A stretch of 60,000 nt of DNA, from NCBI GenBank assembly GCA_950295325.1, contig OX485807.1:45230440-45290439 (forward strand). Reading direction: 5' to 3'. Numbering within the stretch: position 1 is the first letter of the stretch; every line of letters begins with the position of its first letter. A program made the translations under genes and the position numbers. The notes below the pieces were generated by a model. That model made no database searches. It saw only the letters and a program-made list of their open reading frames with translations, and had not been told where the DNA came from. Source of the DNA: Polytrichum commune. Its lineage: Eukaryota; Streptophyta; Polytrichopsida; Polytrichales; Polytrichaceae. Shown here piece by piece: positions 55,572 through 60,000 of this stretch.

Positions 55572-55930
55572 ATATGAGGCCATTTACTAGCACAACTCTC
55601 TATTTATAACATACTCAGCCACGTGTGCACTAAAAAGCTCAAAGTGTTGTTTAAAGGGACATGTACCTTAATTCTTGCCAGCTTGGGAGCAGCGCCTAAA
55701 GGGGTTGCCACCCGATCTCCGGTGACACCGTCCAACTTGGGAGGAATAAAATGCCAGTCACTCTATAAGCTAGTCATCCTGTGCAGACTTTCTACAGTCG
55801 AAACGGGCTCCAAATGCGGTAGATCCACTTACTGTACTGTGTTTTATTCTGTGGAATTAAAAGGCAAGATAGGCCAGATTCTTGTCAAGTTTCCGCTATT
55901 CGTTCAATGTGGGTCCAGCGGTGAAGGGCG
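55572..55930. repeat. Dispersed repeat P, copy 2
   Basis: Partner of 7,080-7,440. Somewhat more GC-rich, and open for about 116 codons over 55,623-55,973, but the frame is not shared intact with the other copy. Confidence 0.75.
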
Positions 55931-56516
55931 ATTTCAGGGCTTCATATACGAGTTCGCCTCTCTCCGGCATTGAAGACTCCAGAGTCCTGTTCCTGCGACG
56001 TTTGACAAAACTTGATAATGCGTTAGCTCCTTCTCTTGATTGTGGCGTGGCACGTGTTCATGTGCGTAGCTGCAACTTGCAACGTCATTTAGCTTCAAGT
56101 CCAGGTTGCATCTCCCAATCAGTCCGCTTCAGTTTTTATCTAATTTGGTGGGCAAAGTTGAGGATCCGAAGTAGACATACATTCTTGAAGCAAGCGCGTG
56201 GGAACGCTATTCTAATCAGTTGAAGTGTGCGTGCTAGCGCAGGTGAAACCACCACAGTACCCATGAGCCAGGAACGCATTCGTCAGTTGTTTGAGTTTGT
56301 GCATTTCGTATTTTATTTTAACACAATATCTACGATGTCAGCTGTGGGATCCTCAACCTCATTATCTTGTGCCTGCTTTAGAGGGCGAGTGAAGTCGCCT
56401 TCGAGAGAGGCACGTCGTGGATTCCAATTTAATCCCGAGAGGTTTTCATCAAGAAATGCAGCGCTCCTTCACTACTCGTTTTTTCTGTTTTCCACTTTTC
56501 TTATTATGTCGATGTA

Positions 56517-58065
56517 CAGCAATATTGTGAACCTTCGTGCACCTTAACTGATTAGAATAGCTAGCTTGTCCCGTGGTGTAGGCCCCTGGCAAATTAATTG
56601 AACATCTTTGAACTGATGTTCAACCTGTTTCAGAAATGTTTTGAAGGCTCAAGACCTTTCAGTTGCGTATTTGATAGCAGCTGGAGTGGACGAGGAATCA
56701 CAAACTCATGTCAAGTAGTGTTGAAAAAGAGAAGGAGCGAGCGCTTTGCTGTGTCCAGAGTCTTCAAATTGCCGTGATTTTTTGTGGGTGCAAAGAAAGT
56801 AATCTCTGTTTTCCACCCTCTCTGACGAGTGGATCGTGTCTAGTACCTCACCAAGGACGCAGGATCACATGTTTGCCGAATTTTCGTGTGTCAAATCATC
56901 TCACTCCCAATTCAAGGTGCTGGTTGGCTTTCGAAACAACCTTTAAACAGAGGATTTTTAGGGCCACTTCACAGACGTGCCAAGAGCCGTGACCATGAAA
57001 TTGTGGGAGCCCAAAAGAAACGTCCAAACGCCGTCCCAAGTCACTTCCAAAATCATGTACTCTGGTCACGGGCCCTCAAGTGTAGTGTGAAGTCATATGG
57101 GACCGGGCCCTCAACCAAATTTTATTTCAATGAATTTTTATTCATGCAGTGTCCTCACACATCATAAAAGATAACAAATCAACGATTGTGAAATTTTGGA
57201 GTGCAATGGTTTCTCAGTTTTGTTTAGGTCCATGATGGATGTAAAGTCTATAGGAATCCATGAAAAGTCTATACTCGGAATCCATGTCAAGTCTACATCC
57301 ATGGGACCGGGCCCATAACCAAATGCTATTTCAATGAATTTCTATTCATGTGGGTCCTCACATATGATAAAAATATAATAAATCAATGGATGTGAGATTT
57401 TGGAGTGTCATGGTCTCCTGGTTTTGTGTTAGGTCCATATCCAAGAGATGGTTTTTGAAAATAATCCAAGTGACTATGAAACATGATCCATTTGTTGCCA
57501 TGTAGGAATCCATGTAGACTTTACATCCATCTTGCATTCATTTACTCAATTGGTCCCTCAAGCATAGTGTGAAGGAAACTTGTACTGCCTCCACCTTTTC
57601 CACCAATGCGAGTACTTTGAGTGTGCTTTGAATGGTCACGGGCCCTCAGTTTCGTGTGTGAAGTGGCCCTTACTTCCTCCGGACACTAGACTTGTTGACA
57701 CAAGATTGACCTCTAAATTTGAATTTGGCCCGTCTTAAGTGACTTGTTTTCTTGATCAGACCCCTACATTTGATTGGTATGTGGTTTGGTGAGGATCAAA
57801 GAGCAAACATCATAAAGACACATGTTTAAAAGAGATTGGACTATGTCTTCAAATATCAATGACTACTCTACACTCAATGATGAATACAATGAAGAGGACC
57901 TATATATGTATCCAATTAAGAAATCAACAAACCTGCACTTTTGATAACCAAAATTAAATTAGGGGGCGTCTAACTTTCAATCCGATTTTTGTAGATGTTT
58001 CATTGTACATCTGCTAATGCAATACGAGTTTTGTTGTGTAAATCTAATTGGTGGATGTTGGATTT
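56517..58065. repeat. Dispersed repeat Q, copy 2 (long form)
   Basis: 56,517-56,826 and 57,812-58,065 match 9,590-10,240. The 985 bp in between is absent from that copy and holds a tandem duplication: 57,098-57,245 resembles 57,302-57,440 ('gggaccgggccc', 'ttcaatgaattt', 'attttggagtg'). Confidence 0.7.
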
Positions 58066-58069
58066 TGTA

Positions 58070-59030
58070 AATCAACATTGTTGGATGTTGGTCGAGGCAA
58101 GTGTGCCTAGGTTTTCTAGGGATCCATGATTTCCCCACCTCATTGAAGACTAGGATTTGCGCCTAAATTTTGGATGGGGCTTATGCACTTCGTTTTGTGG
58201 TTGGGAGGATATTATCATGATTGCCATTTTGTGTGAGCATGCAAAGTATATTCCCATGTAAGGTTTTGACTATAAATTGTAATTGATGAGGTGCTTTATT
58301 TGTTAGGTTGTGATATGGAGTTAGACTCCAATGTGATGGTGTTTATTCTTTATGTTTGAATTGTGAGTGGATGTCACGAACTATACTTATTGTCTAGTTT
58401 GAACTAATCTAAATCCAAACTTTGCACATGGTCTCTTATGAACCTAAAATTGAGTGACCCACTTGAGACTCTTGATAACAAACATCTTGTTCATAACATG
58501 GACAATGCCAATAAGTTTGAGATATACTAGTTGAGGCACCAATCTTTTGATAAAAGTGGCATAACCTAGCCTTAAATTTTAAAGACAACATGAACACACC
58601 AAGACATTATCATGCAACATGATACTTTCAAAATGTTTTAATATCTCCAGATAACCCGTGTTGCAATTGCGCAATCGTGCATGTATTGATTTCACAAATG
58701 ATACTCTTGTAAGCATTCTCATTCCTAGAAAAAATATAATATACTCCTACTGAATCTTTCAAGTATGTGGTTTACGATGTGAAAAAACCCAAAGAAGGTC
58801 TCAAATGTATATGATGTTGTTCTGGTCTGGCTCACATCCAATGACTTCAATATCAGTTCCTTTCAAAGGGTACATGATAAATATATTCACGAGAGAGTGT
58901 GCCACATATCACATCGTGGTTGGTTGATACCTTTGAGAAAGTTGATGTGGCAAGGGGCGGGGGATCAGTTTAGGATAGTGCCATGTGTATCTTGCATCTC
59001 TTCCAAGATATTCGACCTGGCTGATGGTTA
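58070..59030. other. Intergenic, no gene recognised
   Basis: AT-rich, no supported coding or RNA gene. Confidence 0.5.
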
Positions 59031-59075
59031 ACTTATGTCACGCTTGTGCAGGTTACTCCTTGACCTTGACCAACC

Positions 59076-59244
59076 ATGGTGAGCTTCTTGAGCTTCGATG
59101 AAGTTACAGTGTCCGGCTGTGCATCGAGAACCGAATCAATGCACGTGTTTCCAGCAATCCAAGAAGACGAGCAGATCAGTGGAGGCCACGAATTTTCATT
59201 GCCTGTGACTCTGGAGGGAGATGCACGTGAAGCAAGTTCTCCCA
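59076..59244 (+). CDS. Possible first coding exon of an unrecognised gene
   Basis: ATG in good context (ACCATGG) opens MVSFLSFDEVTVSGCASRTE and runs 56 codons to a good donor (CCCA/GTAAGTGT) at 59,245. An acceptor-like TTGTGCAG lies just upstream at about 59,044-59,051, suggesting a 5' leader intron. The stretch is more GC-rich than its surroundings. No family recognised and no downstream exon seen before the window ends, so it may be a fragment. Confidence 0.35.
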
Positions 59245-59334
59245 GTAAGTGTGGCTTTCCCGGGGCGACTGTTGTGGGACTTAGGCTTGTGTATTGGTTA
59301 ACGTACACTCTAATCCTCCTAATATCACGTCTAC

Positions 59335-59450
59335 GGCAACCAGAGTGCATATGGTATTAAAGAGGTCTGTAGTGTTAACATAAGCGTGATAATAGATAAT
59401 TAGTGTAGTGTGTGACATTATGGTATAACACAAAGTCAACAATGCAAAAA
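59335..59450. repeat. Dispersed repeat R, copy 2
   Basis: Partner of 8,040-8,190. Its position relative to repeats P and Q differs between the two regions, so R moved or was rearranged independently. Confidence 0.55.
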
Positions 59451-59459
59451 TGACAACAG

Positions 59460-60000
59460 TGACAACGTGATGTGTGCGAGCATGTGGTTTGAATTCTTTG
59501 ATGAATTATTTGAATGTTTTCCGCCCATGACATATGGGAGGGAAATGTGACAACAAGGAAGGAGATTTTAAACTAAGCACATCCGTTCCCTAGGGTTTCG
59601 GGATATTAAAGAGGAAGTGACATTACGGAGGGTGATATTATGCAAGTTAGGGTGTATGATTAATAGAAACCAACATACAATAATTTTATTAGAAGGTTCT
59701 TTTCTTTTCTTTTCTTTATCTTACTTCGGTCAGCTAGCCATCACCTTACTAGTTACAACAAGTATATTAAATTGTCCTATTAGTGTGAACCTTGGTAATT
59801 CTCTACAATTCATGTTATATAATCAAACCATGCCAAGTGTTCACACTAATATTCCCATTTAGTGAAGGTGGGCTAATAGTGCATGTGAGAAATTACTGAA
59901 GGTGACACTAAATGTCTATATGCTATGAAATTAGTATCGCTAGAAGATTTAGGGTTTTGGGAGCTTAAAGTGTCGGAAACTCTCAATGTAAGGATATGTC
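59460..60000. other. Intergenic to window edge
   Basis: AT-rich. A short TTTTC-type run near 59,699-59,718. No supported gene. Confidence 0.45.

Overview
The window looks like nuclear DNA of a land plant or close streptophyte. It is AT-rich and gene-poor, has plant-type telomere-like TTTAGGG tracts, spliceosomal GT-AG introns, tRNA-derived SINE-like copies and MITEs, and no bacterial gene organisation. I cannot name the species.

The core is a candidate giant terminal-inverted-repeat (TIR) DNA element at about 18,927-37,946 (19.0 kb). Its ends match as inverted repeats (28 of the first 31 bases, then a doubled GGGAACGT motif on both sides). Inside lie about 30 copies of a 22-bp palindrome (arm CCCACGGGTG, 2-bp centre AA or TT). 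I find no good copy in the other 41 kb. Two transcription units diverge from the middle. The leftward unit (gene A) is split into two reading frames: A1 carries a histone H3-tail-like peptide, a ParB-like domain and a possible permuted methyltransferase; A2 carries a charged disordered region and an FCP1/HAD-phosphatase-like domain. A 36-bp telomeric-repeat insertion separates A1 from A2. A small serine/alanine-rich gene (C) follows. The rightward unit (gene B, 889 aa spliced) is a DUF7869-type, DDE-transposase-like protein. Both units have a short first coding exon followed by an intron holding a palindrome array, and further palindromes lie in other introns. A 6.5-kb spacer between them holds low-complexity DNA, a 457-bp tandem repeat and a 115-bp palindrome.

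Left of the element (1-18.9 kb): a decayed, intronless relative of gene B (3.56-6.69 kb), dispersed repeats shared with 55-59 kb, an hAT-like MITE (10.37 kb), two SINE copies and a minisatellite. Right of the element (38-60 kb): a tandem segmental duplication (40.7-46.0 kb) whose second copy contains a 286-bp hAT-like MITE with an identifiable empty site, a duplicated unrecognised gene-like fragment (47.8 and 52.0 kb), a 565-bp inverted repeat, a small retroinsertion with a 15-bp target duplication (54.65 kb), and a possible first exon near the right edge.

Gene functions rest on motifs read by eye. Intron boundaries are inferred from GT-AG sites with consistent phase, not from RNA. The most distinctive reading is a large transposon that appears to encode chromatin- and transcription-directed proteins and to carry its own dispersed palindromic site.
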